Assembly (NCBI GenBank): GCA_030601485.1
Contig: JAUVTO010000004.1
Coordinates: 1-32,915, forward strand
Direction of reading: 5' to 3'
DNA length: 32,915 nt
DNA from: Desulfobacterales bacterium
GTDB taxonomy: Bacteria; Desulfobacterota; Desulfobacteria; Desulfobacterales; UBA11574
Part shown: positions 24,121-32,494 of the stretch, in pieces
Numbering within the stretch: the stretch's first letter is position 1
How the letters are laid out: each line of letters begins with the position of its first letter
Notes under the pieces: generated by a model
Told to the model about the DNA's origin: nothing
The model's database searches: none
Seen by the model: only the letters and a program-made list of their open reading frames with translations
Translations under genes and position numbers: made by a program

Positions 24121-24225
24121 ATGGGTGATAAGGGGAAAAAAGACAAAGGCAAAAGAGAACAACAGAAAAAGGCTCAGCTTAATCCAAAGGAAAAACGAAA
24201 ATTGAAAAAAGAAAAGAAGAAATAA
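24121..24225 (+). CDS. 34-residue lysine-rich protein
   Basis: A very short gene reading MGDKGKKDKGKR...LNPKEKRKLKKEKKK. It has 17 Lys and 2 Arg, with no hydrophobic core. It starts at ATG 24121 with ACAAGGAGAA 6-8 bp upstream, and its stop codon touches a 13 bp perfect hairpin (24224-24257). I believe very similar tiny proteins are annotated as hypothetical in other Desulfobacterales genomes; this is from memory. Composition suggests RNA or ribosome binding, but nothing proves it. Confidence 0.65.
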   Translation: MGDKGKKDKGKREQQKKAQLNPKEKRKLKKEKKK

Positions 24226-24257
24226 CTAAGGCAAAGACTGAAGCCTTTGCCTTAGTT
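24224..24257. terminator. Bidirectional intrinsic terminator
   Basis: Perfect 13 bp stem AACTAAGGCAAAG (24224-24236) / CTTTGCCTTAGTT (24245-24257) with an 8-nt loop. On the minus strand it is followed by ATTTCTTCTTTTC, a U-rich tail suited to ending the cold-shock gene. On the plus strand the tail is poor (AATAG), but the stem starts at the stop codon of the lysine-rich gene. Confidence 0.7.
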
Positions 24258-24326
24258 AATAGATTGAAAATGGGGCCTTCCGTTAAAATTTGGTGAAATG
24301 CCCTTTTTAAAATCAAAAATGTAAAA

Positions 24327-24527
24327 TTAAACCACAGTGACATTTACTGCGGCAGGACCTTTTTGACCCTGCTCAATGTCAAAGGTAACACTGTCGCCTT
24401 CATCAAGAGCCTTGAAACCGGTTGCATTGATTCCTGAATGATGAACAAATACATCCGGACCATCTTCCTGCTCAATGAAGCCATAGCCTTTGCTGCTATT
24501 AAACCATTTTACAATTCCATTAGTCAT
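24327..24527 (-). CDS. Cold-shock protein (CspA family)
   Basis: 66 residues, one cold-shock domain (OB fold) that binds single-stranded RNA and DNA as an RNA chaperone. It carries [28 protein letters not shown], with both RNP motifs (KGYGFI and VFVHH), followed by the conserved [23 protein letters not shown]. Start ATG 24527 has AAAGGAGGGTG about 7 bp upstream. It is a single-gene unit ending at the hairpin at 24224-24257. Whether it responds to cold or is constitutive cannot be read here. Confidence 0.95.
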   Translation of the reverse strand: MTNGIVKWFNSSKGYGFIEQEDGPDVFVHHSGINATGFKALDEGDSVTFDIEQGQKGPAAVNVTVV

Positions 24528-24791
24528 AGTGACACCCTCCTTTCAAAAAAATTCTCATAGTTCCAAACTGCAGGTTGCCGCTTTGACAAATGGATCTTTC
24601 CTTCAGAACGAAACCGGTCTGCCAATTAAGAACAGGCCTTTATTGATTATTTGAATAATAAGATATTGTTGAACAAAGTCAAGCTGATTATAAGATTATT
24701 TTTTGCTGAGGATTTTGGACAAGCACATGAAACTTTTGTGCCTCAAGTAGCTTCTATCATTTTAAAAATTCCGGAGCCTGAAATGCGAGGG

Positions 24792-26309
24792 TTACGAGAT
24801 AAAAAGATCTTTAGTAGAAAAGTTGGGGTCACTCGTGAGGTTCACGCCGAGTCGCCTCAATCCGGCCTCATCCCCCGGTGTAGGAATATGGGTCATATGG
24901 ACTTCACACCCCTGGAGTTCCTCCAATTTTTCCATGGCTAACTGGGCGGCAGGATTGGCGGTCGCGCTGATACTGAGGGAAATGAGGGTTTCCACCAGGT
25001 CGAGGCTGAGGGTCTTTTCATTGAGCACCTTGGTTTTGAGATTTCGAACCGACTCGACGATGTTGGGCGGGAGCAATTTAATCTTATCCGGGATTTCGGC
25101 TAAATGCTTGATGGCGTGTAAAATAAGGCTTGAAGCCGCGTGAAATTGCGGCGAGTTGTTTCCGGTCACAATGATGCCGTTTCCGAGGTCGATGGCCGCT
25201 CCGCAAAAAATACCTTCGTTGCCTTTGCCGCTCTCCTGGCCTTTTATGGCCGCGGTGCGCGCCGGTTCGACCACTCGCCGGTATTCCAGCTCCAGGTTGA
25301 AGTCTTTAATCAAAAGTTCTACCCGTTGAACCGTTTCTTTGTCCGTCAAACCCATGACATATTCGCACCGATAGCGGAAATACCGCCGAATAACTTCCTG
25401 TTTGGCAGCTTCCTGTGTCGCTTCATCGTCCGTGATGGCAAAACCGGCGCGATTGACCCCCATATCCGTGGGGGATTTGTAAAACGGCTCGTCACCCATT
25501 ATTTTTTTTAATATTCGTTTCAGAACAGGGAACACCTCTACGTCACGATTGTAGTTGACCGTCTTCTGATTATAAGCCTCCAGATGAAAAGGATCTATCA
25601 GGTTAAAATCCCTGATATCAGCGGTGGCGGCTTCATAGGCCACATTCACCGGGTGCTTGAGAGGTAGATTCCAGATCGGGAAGGTTTCGAACTTGGCGTA
25701 GCCCGCGAAAATGCCCCGTTTGTATTCATGGTATACCTGAGAAAGGGAGGTAGCCAGTTTTCCACTGCCAGGTCCGGGACCGGTCACGATAACCAGGGGT
25801 TTATCGGTTTCAATATATTCATTGGCGCCGTATCCCTCATCGCTGACGATCAGATCGATATCCGTAGGATACCCCTTGGTGTATTGATGGGTGTAAACCC
25901 GAATGTTTCTTCTTTCCAGTTTATGTTTAAACTGCAGGGCCGACGGCTGGTTTTCAAAACGGGTAATTACAACTCCTAAAACGTCGATTCCCCAACCCCG
26001 GAGATCATCGATTAGTTTGAGGGCGTCGGAATCGTAGGTGATGCCGAAATCAGCCCGTATTTTTTTCCTTTCGATATCGCCGGCATAAATGCAAAGCAGA
26101 ATGTCGGCCTTGTCTTTTAACGCTTGAAGAAGCCTCATTTTTACATTGGGATCATAGCCCGGCAACACCCGGGACGCATGATAGTCAAATAAAAGCTTGC
26201 CGCCGAATTCAAGGTAGAGATTATTGTCAAATTTTTTTGCACGTTCAAGAATTTCAGATATTTGCTCCTGGATATATTTCTCATTGTCAAACGCCGTATT
26301 CGCTGCCAT
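24792..26309 (-). CDS. DUF1846-family protein
   Basis: 505 residues, the full length of the DUF1846 family, a cytosolic family with solved structures but no established function. Typical stretches are YLEFGGKLLFDYHASRVLPG near the N-terminus, LPLKHPVNVAYEAATADI, NRAGFAITDDEA, and GIIVTGNNSPQFHAASSLILHAIKHLA. A glycine-rich loop, VTGPGPGSGKLAT (about residues 176-188), resembles a nucleotide-binding P-loop. Start ATG 26309 has AAGGAAGAG about 7 bp upstream. It stands alone, flanked by non-coding DNA; copy B of the TIR element lies just upstream. Confidence 0.9.
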   Translation of the reverse strand: MAANTAFDNEKYIQEQISEILERAKKFDNNLYLEFGGKLLFDYHASRVLPGYDPNVKMRLLQALKDKADILLCIYAGDIERKKIRADFGITYDSDALKLIDDLRGWGIDVLGVVITRFENQPSALQFKHKLERRNIRVYTHQYTKGYPTDIDLIVSDEGYGANEYIETDKPLVIVTGPGPGSGKLATSLSQVYHEYKRGIFAGYAKFETFPIWNLPLKHPVNVAYEAATADIRDFNLIDPFHLEAYNQKTVNYNRDVEVFPVLKRILKKIMGDEPFYKSPTDMGVNRAGFAITDDEATQEAAKQEVIRRYFRYRCEYVMGLTDKETVQRVELLIKDFNLELEYRRVVEPARTAAIKGQESGKGNEGIFCGAAIDLGNGIIVTGNNSPQFHAASSLILHAIKHLAEIPDKIKLLPPNIVESVRNLKTKVLNEKTLSLDLVETLISLSISATANPAAQLAMEKLEELQGCEVHMTHIPTPGDEAGLRRLGVNLTSDPNFSTKDLFIS

Positions 26310-26390
26310 GCTCTCTTCCTTATTCTATTTTAGAATCATAAACATCAACTTTACCCGAAGGGATTTTTTTATCCCATGAAATATTGATGA

Positions 26391-26536
26391 ACTCGTAAAA
26401 ACTCCGATTTAGACGGTTTCGTAAAAAGTTCAAATTCAAGGCGTGCAAATTTTGTAATCATGAGGCGTACTTATCGTACGTTGAATGATTACGAAATGCA
26501 GCACAACGCAGAAGTTGGGCTTTTTACGAGACCGTC
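26391..26536 (-). mobile_element. Small TIR element, copy B
   Basis: Reverse-complement copy of element A (9560-9704), with about four differences in 145 bp. Read on the minus strand it opens GACGGTCTCGTAAAAAG and ends TTTTTACGAGTTCATC, the latter identical to the right end of copy C. It is non-coding. The inverted arrangement with copy A brackets 16.7 kb. Confidence 0.75.
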
Positions 26537-26862
26537 AAATATTTATCAACAAACGTTTTAAGTGTGGCTAACAATAAAATCAATATTTATTTAAAACTTA
26601 ACATAATTGGGTTCACATCTTGACGCAAGAAATGGGATATATGTACTGGAAATTGAGGTGCTTGAACCTGTGATGATGGTAAGTTAGGTTTTGACAAGCC
26701 AGATTTTCATGGGGTTTATTTCAATATATCTTGACGTTGACTAAAAAACTTGGAGGTTGTGTTTTTAGATATCAAGAGATAACAATCTGTCAACTGATGT
26801 CGTGACTCGGTTTTAGGTCTGTCAATTCAATCATAGGTCAGGACATGTAAAAATACAGACAA

Positions 26863-26903
26863 ATAGACATCCTTTCTCACCCAAAAATGGAAAGGATGTC
26901 TAT
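26863..26903 (-). terminator. Intrinsic terminator of the repeat lipoprotein gene
   Basis: Perfect 14 bp stem ATAGACATCCTTTC (26863-26876) / GAAAGGATGTCTAT (26890-26903) with a 13-nt loop. On the minus strand it is followed by a T-rich stretch (TTGTCTGTATTTTT). It lies about 60 bp downstream of the lipoprotein stop codon. Confidence 0.75.
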
Positions 26904-26961
26904 GAATCACACACAGTAAGGAGTCATTTTCTTTAACAGAACGATACAGTACGTGACTCCA

Positions 26962-27264
26962 TCACTCCATCTTCTCTTTTGCCGTCTCAGTAGTTTCTTC
27001 AGCCTTCTCTTTTGCCATTTCGGTAGTTTCTTCGACCTTCTCTTTTGCCATCTCAGTAGTTTCTTCGGCCTTCTCTTTTACCATTTCGGTAGTTTCTTCG
27101 GCCTTCTCTTTTGCCATCTCCGTAGTCTCTTCGGCCTTCTCTTTTACCATCTCAGTTGCTTTTTCAGATTCACTGACGGTTGCTTTTTCAGTTTTATCGC
27201 CCTGCCCACACGCAACGAAAACCAATAGGCAGATTATACTCAGTAAAAGTGCAGCATGTTTCAT
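26962..27264 (-). CDS. Lipoprotein with LEA-like 11-residue repeats
   Basis: 100 residues. The lipoprotein signal peptide (LLSIICLLVFVAC, Cys at residue 19) is followed by a short linker and about six copies of an 11-residue unit of the form AEETTEMAKEK. The repeat is amphipathic and strongly helical, with Lys/Glu pairing and no aromatic residues. It resembles group 3 LEA repeats and other 11-mer membrane-surface helices. Inferred: a surface- or periplasm-anchored helix, perhaps for envelope or desiccation stress; no enzyme function is expected. Strong AAGGAGGAGG sits before ATG 27264. The DNA repeats are listed separately, and unit number may vary by slippage. Confidence 0.85.
   Translation of the reverse strand: MKHAALLLSIICLLVFVACGQGDKTEKATVSESEKATEMVKEKAEETTEMAKEKAEETTEMVKEKAEETTEMAKEKVEETTEMAKEKAEETTETAKEKME
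26971..27168. repeat. 33 bp tandem repeat, about six units, in the lipoprotein gene
   Basis: Unit boundaries fall at 26971, 27004, 27037, 27070, 27103 and 27136. Each unit starts CTTCTCTTTT and differs at only a few bases (GCC/ACC, ATCTCAG/ATTTCGG), except the last, which has diverged. Each encodes one 11-residue protein repeat. Confidence 0.9.
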
Positions 27265-27730
27265 AATTCCTCCTCCTTGATAAAATTTAAAATAATTTGC
27301 CTGTCCGTAAATACATTATTAAAGTATTATAGTATATTTCTAAATGCAACTCTTTAATTGAGGGTGTTGATTGGTCCGCCTTCAAAAAAATAGGTGGTGT
27401 TAATATTATTGGGCAAGATAACTATTTAGAATTATATCAGATATATTTATCTGAAGAATTTGGCATGGTTTCTGCCTTATTGCTTTATAATAAAGAAAAA
27501 TCAAAACATGCTGTCTGTCTTAATTTATTATAATCCTGCTTTTAAATTTAACAGACTGGCTTCAGCTAATCGAAGTTATTGTGATATTTTTTTCAATAGA
27601 GACAAATCTTTTTATAGGGTTTGTCTTTTTTGGTTTTTTGTGGACATAATGCGATTAATCGACATAAATTGACTTCGGGTTGAGGTTTTGTCAAAATAGA
27701 TGAATCCTGCAATATTTGATGGGTGAAAAG
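27265..27730. other. Non-coding region with an orphan plus-strand terminator
   Basis: About 465 bp with no supportable coding frame. Features are a TCAGATA-TATT-TATCTGA hairpin (27438-27455) and a strong intrinsic terminator (27600-27638) pointing away from any plus-strand gene. The left part must carry the promoter of the minus-strand lipoprotein gene. Confidence 0.5.
27600..27638 (+). terminator. Orphan intrinsic terminator
   Basis: A stem AGACAAATC (27600-27608) / GGTTTGTCT (27618-27626), with one T-G pair and a 9-nt loop, followed directly by TTTTTTGGTTTTTTG. No plus-strand gene precedes it within 3 kb. Confidence 0.65.
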
Positions 27731-28018
27731 ATGGAAAAAATATTTGATGGTAAAAAGAAGTTAAAATTGGGCACTGAAAAGAATCCCGCTATTGTTAATG
27801 TCAAAACAAAGAAAAGAATGAAAGAAGTCGCAAAGATTTTTGAAAAAAATGACTGGAAACATACAATTGAAGTAGACCGGGATAAACCGGAGGATATTAC
27901 CGATTTAGAAATATTATTGAATTGGCCGAAACCTAAAGAAGCCGAAAAGAAAGTTGGACGTAACGAGCCCTGCTCGTGTGGAAGCGGGAAAAAGTATAAA
28001 AAATGCTGCGGCAAATAA
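27731..28018 (+). CDS. SEC-C motif metal-binding protein (PBPRA1643-like)
   Basis: 95 residues ending in a complete SEC-C zinc motif, [19 protein letters not shown] (C-x-C-x8-CC). The N-terminal part ([35 protein letters not shown], then [20 protein letters not shown]) matches the small 'PBPRA1643 family SWIM/SEC-C metal-binding motif' proteins. SEC-C is the zinc finger by which SecA contacts SecB and ribosomes; the function of the small proteins is unknown. ATG 27731 is chosen by family length; ATG 27719 is also in frame. It is likely a one-gene unit; UPF0182 follows after about 100 bp with a palindrome between them. Confidence 0.85.
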   Translation: MEKIFDGKKKLKLGTEKNPAIVNVKTKKRMKEVAKIFEKNDWKHTIEVDRDKPEDITDLEILLNWPKPKEAEKKVGRNEPCSCGSGKKYKKCCGK

Positions 28019-28062
28019 GACTATACTTAAAAAGGGAAAAAGTTGAGCAATTTAAATAAGTG

Positions 28063-28082
28063 CCACGGGCGTATGCCCGTGG
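28063..28082. repeat. REP-like perfect palindrome upstream of UPF0182
   Basis: CCACGGGC-GTAT-GCCCGTGG, an 8 bp perfect stem with a 4-nt loop and no T-tract. It is a common type of extragenic palindrome. It creates a false N-terminal extension (PRAYARGC) of the UPF0182 frame. Confidence 0.6.
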
Positions 28083-28116
28083 ATGTCTACTTACCAATAT
28101 TGTTTTAAGGGGTGTT

Positions 28117-30981
28117 ATGAATAAGAAATTAATTATTATCGGTATCGGAATTGTTGGTGTTCTATTGCTGTGGATAGGGATTTCAATTTATCCGGACTGG
28201 TTGTGGTTTGAAAATTTGGGCTTTTCGCCTGTTTTCTGGACCATGATGTTGAGCAAATTCGGGTTTGGATTGATGGTCTGGCTGCTTTTGGCCCTTATCA
28301 TCGGTATGAACATCTACGCCGCCAATCGTTTAAACCCGCGCATCGGGACAGGGGGGGATTTTAAAGTTGCCGACGATGATGTTTCCCAATTTGGCCTTTC
28401 CACTGTAACGCTAAAAACCCTGGTGACCGCTATTATTCTGTTTCTCACCTTTTATATTGCTTCAAAAGGCTCCACTCAATGGGATTTGCTCCTGCGCTAT
28501 CTGTATCAGCAGCCTTTTGGCAGCACCGAACCTGTTTTTAACCGGGACATCGGTTTTTACTTGTTCTCGCTGCCTTTTTACATCTTCATCCAAAACGGGT
28601 TGCTGATTCTTTTTGTCGTGGCTGCACTGGCCACGATGGGCTGGTATCTGAAAAACGGTGCCCTGAAAATAGAGGGTGACTTCAGTCGGGTCGAGGGTGT
28701 CCCACCCGCTTTGCCTAAAATCAGCCTCGCGAAAAACGCTAAAAAGCATCTTATTTTTCTGGGTGGAATCGTTGTGCTGCTACTGACCTGGGCCTATCGT
28801 CTGAGAATGTTCGGGCTTTTATATTCCACCCAGGGACCGGCTTTCGGCGCCAGCTATACCGATGTTCACATCAAGGTTCTGGCCTATAAGGTAATCGTCC
28901 TTGTCTCGATAGGATTTGCCGTAGTCCTTTTTATCAACGCCTTTAAACTTAGGGCAAAATTAATCTGGATTAGTGCGGGAATCTGGATAGGAGTCGTGTT
29001 GGTGCTGGGAACGGGGCTCCCTGTCCTGGTCCAAAAATTTATAGTCACACCCAATGAACTGGCCAAAGAATCCCCCTACATCGCCTACAATATCGATTAT
29101 ACCCGCAAGGCCTACAACCTGAATAAAATCAAAGTAGTCAATTTTGAGGTGAACGATCAGCTCAGTGCCCAGGATCTCGAGCAGAATGACGTAACGATCC
29201 AAAATATCCGGATCTGGGATGAGCGCCCGCTGCTTCAAACCTACCGGCAGATTCAAGCCATACGGCTGTATTACGATTTTAACAATGTCGACGTCGACCG
29301 GTATCTCGTCAACAACCAGTATCGCCAGATCATGCTGGCCGCCCGGGAGCTGGTAGTCAACAAGCTGCCTCCCCAGGCCAATACCTGGGTCAACAGACAC
29401 CTCACCTATACCCATGGCTACGGACTGGCCGCAAGCCCGGTCAATGAAGTGACCGGCGAGGGGCTGCCCCGCCTCTTTATCAAAGACCTGCCGCCTTCCT
29501 TTGAACCGGACCTGAGGATCGTGCGCCCCGAGATCTATTATGGCGAAAAAACAGATGCGTATGTGCTGGTAAAGACCAAAGCCCGGGAATTTGATTATCC
29601 CAAGGGGGACAAAAATGTTTATACCACCTACCAGGGCAAGGGCGGTGTCCATATCAAATCTTTTTTCAGAAGGCTTTTGTTTGCCATTGAGTTTTTGGAT
29701 CCCCAGATACTGTTTACCACGTATTTAAGTCCGGAGAGCCGCATCATGTTTAACCGGCTGATTAACCGGCGGACGAATTCGATTGCCCCGTTTCTCGATT
29801 ATGACAGTGATCCCTATCTGGTTGTTTCCGGTGGAAAGCTCTACTGGATTCAAGACGCCTACACGACCTCTGCGATGTATCCTTATTCGCACCGGTCTCA
29901 CGTCACTTTTAAAAAAAGACGGCTTAACTACATCCGCAATTCCGTCAAGGTCACCATCGATGCCTATAACGGGGATGTGGTTTTCTACATGATTGATGAA
30001 AAAGACCCCATCGTCAAAACCTATGCGCGGATCTTCCCGGATCTGTTTAAGCCTTTCAAGGAAATGCCCGCGGAGCTGAAAGAGCATATCCGCTACCCCA
30101 AGGATCTCTTTAAAATCCAAATGGAAACTTACACGAAATATCACATGGAAGATGTACAGGTCTTCTACAACCAGGAAGACCTCTGGCAAATTCCGGATGA
30201 GGTCTATGGGGAGCACCGTCAGGAAATGGAACCTTACTACATAATTATCAAGCTGCCCGAAGATCAAAAGGAAGAATTTTTCCTGATGATCCCATTCACC
30301 CCTTCCAAGAAAGATAATATGATCGGCTGGCTGGCGGCCCGATGTGACCTGCCCAACTACGGCAACCTGCTGGTCTACAAGCTGCCCAAGGAAAAACTGG
30401 TCTATGGACCGATGCAGATTGAAGCCAGGGTGGATCAGCAAACGGAAATTTCCCGGGAATTGAGCCTGTGGGGGCAGAGAGGTTCCCGAGTCATCCGGGG
30501 CAATCTATTGGTTATTCCCGTCGGTGAGACCTTTATCTATGTGGAACCGGTATATCTGGAAGCCATCCAGGAAGGAAGCCAAATGTCCCCAACCGGAACC
30601 CCTCAGCCCGACGGTAGAGCCAAATCCCGGCGAGCAGGCGCGCGCGCGCGTCCCCAGCCGGAAGTGGCAAGGGCCGCTTCTCTGCCGGAACTCAAAAGAG
30701 TCATTGTCGCTTTTGGCAATCGCCTGATTATGGAGGAAACCCTGGACAAGGCCTTGAGCAGTATCCTGGACGTTGAAATAACCTCGAAACAGCCGGCTTC
30801 CCTGGTTATTTCTCAAATAAAGGGTGAAGGGTTATCCAATCTCGGCGCGACGGCGCTGGACCACTATAATAAAGCCAAAGCATATCTGCGTGATGGCGAT
30901 TGGACCGGTTACGGGAGGGAACTGGAAAATCTGGAAAAAATCCTTGAAGAAATATCCGGAATGAAGAAGGAAAAAAAATGA
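28117..30981 (+). CDS. UPF0182 family multi-pass membrane protein
   Basis: 954 residues, the usual size of UPF0182 (COG1615). The N-terminal third contains about seven hydrophobic segments (LIIIGIGIVGVLLLWIGISI at the start, FGLMVWLLLALIIGM, LVTAIILFLTFYIAS and others up to about residue 310). A large soluble region follows with the family landmarks QNIRIWDERPLLQTYRQIQ, YGEKTDAYVLVKT and KDLFKIQMETYTKYHMEDVQVFYNQEDLW. Near residue 850 is a low-complexity Arg/Ala/Pro linker encoded by a GCGCGCGCGCG run, then a short helical tail ending KKEKK. The function of this family is not known to me. The start is ATG 28117, with AAGGGGTG about 5 bp upstream; the frame opens 57 bp earlier only because of the palindrome. 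Confidence 0.93.
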   Translation: MNKKLIIIGIGIVGVLLLWIGISIYPDWLWFENLGFSPVFWTMMLSKFGFGLMVWLLLALIIGMNIYAANRLNPRIGTGGDFKVADDDVSQFGLSTVTLKTLVTAIILFLTFYIASKGSTQWDLLLRYLYQQPFGSTEPVFNRDIGFYLFSLPFYIFIQNGLLILFVVAALATMGWYLKNGALKIEGDFSRVEGVPPALPKISLAKNAKKHLIFLGGIVVLLLTWAYRLRMFGLLYSTQGPAFGASYTDVHIKVLAYKVIVLVSIGFAVVLFINAFKLRAKLIWISAGIWIGVVLVLGTGLPVLVQKFIVTPNELAKESPYIAYNIDYTRKAYNLNKIKVVNFEVNDQLSAQDLEQNDVTIQNIRIWDERPLLQTYRQIQAIRLYYDFNNVDVDRYLVNNQYRQIMLAARELVVNKLPPQANTWVNRHLTYTHGYGLAASPVNEVTGEGLPRLFIKDLPPSFEPDLRIVRPEIYYGEKTDAYVLVKTKAREFDYPKGDKNVYTTYQGKGGVHIKSFFRRLLFAIEFLDPQILFTTYLSPESRIMFNRLINRRTNSIAPFLDYDSDPYLVVSGGKLYWIQDAYTTSAMYPYSHRSHVTFKKRRLNYIRNSVKVTIDAYNGDVVFYMIDEKDPIVKTYARIFPDLFKPFKEMPAELKEHIRYPKDLFKIQMETYTKYHMEDVQVFYNQEDLWQIPDEVYGEHRQEMEPYYIIIKLPEDQKEEFFLMIPFTPSKKDNMIGWLAARCDLPNYGNLLVYKLPKEKLVYGPMQIEARVDQQTEISRELSLWGQRGSRVIRGNLLVIPVGETFIYVEPVYLEAIQEGSQMSPTGTPQPDGRAKSRRAGARARPQPEVARAASLPELKRVIVAFGNRLIMEETLDKALSSILDVEITSKQPASLVISQIKGEGLSNLGATALDHYNKAKAYLRDGDWTGYGRELENLEKILEEISGMKKEKK

Positions 30982-30987
30982 AGCTCC

Positions 30988-31007
30988 CCCCGCAGCAAGC
31001 TGCGGGG
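30988..31007. repeat. GC-rich perfect hairpin after UPF0182
   Basis: CCCCGCAGC-AA-GCTGCGGGG starts 7 bp after the UPF0182 stop codon. There is no T-tract, so it is more like an extragenic palindrome than an intrinsic terminator, although it could stabilise the mRNA 3' end. Further on, CAACAGGGGG (31048-31057) and CCCCCTGTTG (31111-31120) form another perfect 10 bp inverted pair. Confidence 0.55.
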
Positions 31008-31151
31008 TATCTTGGTGTTACGAACTCTTGCGTGACGCGAATGATATCAACAGGGGGGAAACAGGATATAGATGACATCAATTTAGAGTTGTGAACGCTC
31101 TGCACGAACGCCCCCTGTTGTAGTTCAAATCAAATATTCTCCTTAGCTCCT

Positions 31152-32075
31152 TTATTTTTGAGCTACAACAAGACCTTTGCCAGAGGTTTTTGCCGCGAAA
31201 AGGTGTTTGTCTGCTTCTGCCACAAATGCTTCCGATTTTCCCTTATAACAAGCTACCCCACAACTAATTGTTACCCTGTCCAGAGGTTGTCCTTCAACAT
31301 CCTTAAACTGGTGGATATAAACTTTTTCAACAAGCCTTTGAGCTACATGTTCAGCATTTTTTATGTCGCATACCGGAAGTAAAACAGCAAACTCATCTCC
31401 ACCATAGCGAAAACCCGAGTCTGAGTTGCGTATCGATTTTTCTATAATATCAGCCAGTTCTTTAAGTAACTTATCGCCTGTTTGGTGACCATAGGTGTCG
31501 TTATATCGTTTAAAATCATCGCAATCGATCATGATGAGGGACAATTCCTGTTTATACCTGTCTGCCCTGCTTGTTTCCTCGACCAGCCTTAAATCGAAAG
31601 AACGCCGATTATATAGAGAAGTCAACTTATCTGTAAGTGCCAGTTCTTTGAGCTCGATGTTTGAATCAATCAATTTTTTTGAGACTTCATTGAGCTCATT
31701 TACTTTACTTTGAATTTCATTATGTAGAACATTAAAGCTTTGTTGGATAATCGCAAACTCATTTTCATCATTGAACTCCTCTTTTTCTCCTATAATCTGG
31801 GCCGATTTCGATTTAATATCCTCTGAGATGGTTTCTATTGAACTACTCCATATAGATCCCAAGACAAAACTTATAAAAGGGGGTAAAAGCATGACCAACA
31901 CACCATATGTAAATAAACCCCTTAGATCATTTATCTGGTCTGGCATAAGTACTGGGATGACATGCTGATAAATGATAAATATTAATAACAGCAATGGAAA
32001 AGTCGAAGATAAAAAGAAAAATACAAAGAAATTCTTTCTGAATTTTTCGTGTATTAACGAAGTAAACAATGCCAT
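31152..32075 (-). CDS. Membrane-bound diguanylate cyclase (GGDEF)
   Basis: 307 residues. Two hydrophobic segments (FFVFFFLSSTFPLLLLIFIIY near residues 16-36 and a second at about 54-75) enclose a short periplasmic loop. A HAMP-like coiled linker with ISEDIKSKSAQIIGEK and NEIQSKVNELNEVSKKLIDS follows, then a GGDEF domain (ALTDKLTSLYNRRSFD start, DCDDFKRYNDTYGHQTGD). The catalytic motif is intact (GGDEF, residues 225-229), and the inhibitory I-site RxxD is present (R216-N-S-D219, five residues before GGDEF). It therefore should make cyclic-di-GMP with product inhibition. The periplasmic loop is too short for a typical ligand domain. Start ATG 32075 has CGGAGG about 6 bp upstream. It is a single gene with no visible effector nearby. 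Confidence 0.93.
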   Translation of the reverse strand: MALFTSLIHEKFRKNFFVFFFLSSTFPLLLLIFIIYQHVIPVLMPDQINDLRGLFTYGVLVMLLPPFISFVLGSIWSSSIETISEDIKSKSAQIIGEKEEFNDENEFAIIQQSFNVLHNEIQSKVNELNEVSKKLIDSNIELKELALTDKLTSLYNRRSFDLRLVEETSRADRYKQELSLIMIDCDDFKRYNDTYGHQTGDKLLKELADIIEKSIRNSDSGFRYGGDEFAVLLPVCDIKNAEHVAQRLVEKVYIHQFKDVEGQPLDRVTISCGVACYKGKSEAFVAEADKHLFAAKTSGKGLVVAQK

Positions 32076-32218
32076 AAATGCCTCCGTTTAATTCATTGAT
32101 TCATAGCCTTATGAATATAAGTGATAAATCCGCTCAAGGTTCCGTGCCTGAGTCTTGCATCAACATAACACTAATATCATTGAAGATTTGTTTTGTAAAT
32201 CGCAACTTTTCAAAAGAG

Positions 32219-32494
32219 CTAATAATTCACCCTCTCTTTCAATTCTTTCCCGCATTTAAAGAACGGAAGCTTCTTGGATTTAATTTTAATCTTTTCCCCG
32301 GTTTTTGGATTTCTGCCTGTGTAAGGCTTGTACTGTTTGACGTAAAATGAACACAGGCCCCGGATCTCCACTCTATCTCCATTGGCAAAGGCGTTTGCCA
32401 TTTCATCAAAAAATAGATTCACTATCCCTTTTGTTTCTGATTTTGTAAGTTCGGTTTCATTTTGCAGGGTCTTTATGAGTTCAGCCCTGTTCAT
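32219..32494 (-). CDS. HU/IHF-family DNA-binding protein
   Basis: 91 residues, the standard size of HU/IHF subunits that bend DNA as dimers. It has the N-terminal helical pair (MNRAELIKTLQNETELTKSETKGIVNLFFDEMANAF) and the saddle VEIRGLCSFYVKQYKPYTGRNPKTGE, with the DNA-intercalating R-N-P tip intact, then KLPFFKCGKELKERV. The arm sequence GRNPKTGE favours the IHF-beta-like branch, but HU versus IHF cannot be settled from one subunit. Two Cys (RGLCSF, FKCGK) are unusual at places that are normally Gly, Phe or Pro. Start ATG 32494 has GGGAAGA about 7 bp upstream. It is probably transcribed alone. Confidence 0.92.
   Translation of the reverse strand: MNRAELIKTLQNETELTKSETKGIVNLFFDEMANAFANGDRVEIRGLCSFYVKQYKPYTGRNPKTGEKIKIKSKKLPFFKCGKELKERVNY

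Larger units (their letters stand above)
26310..26961. other. Non-coding region with TIR element B and a terminator
   Basis: About 650 bp between the DUF1846 and repeat-lipoprotein genes. It contains element B (26391-26536), about 320 bp of AT-rich DNA in which I see nothing else, and the 14 bp terminator stem at 26863-26903. Confidence 0.6.

Noticed and set aside
23850-24128. 92-codon plus-strand open frame (and a 62-codon minus-strand one) in a GC-richer stretch
   Set aside because: The start is TTG without a Shine-Dalgarno, there is no recognisable family, and the end overlaps the well-supported 34-residue gene. It could be a decayed gene, but I cannot support it.
26971-27168. Regular 33 bp repeats as a CRISPR array
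   Set aside because: The units are contiguous without spacers and encode a periodic protein.
28060-28116. N-terminal extension of UPF0182 (MPRAYARGCLL)
   Set aside because: The extension is a translation of the REP-like palindrome; ATG 28117 has a good ribosome binding site and starts the first membrane helix.
28960-29652. 230-codon minus-strand open frame inside UPF0182
   Set aside because: It is a shadow of a strongly supported plus-strand gene, with no independent motif.
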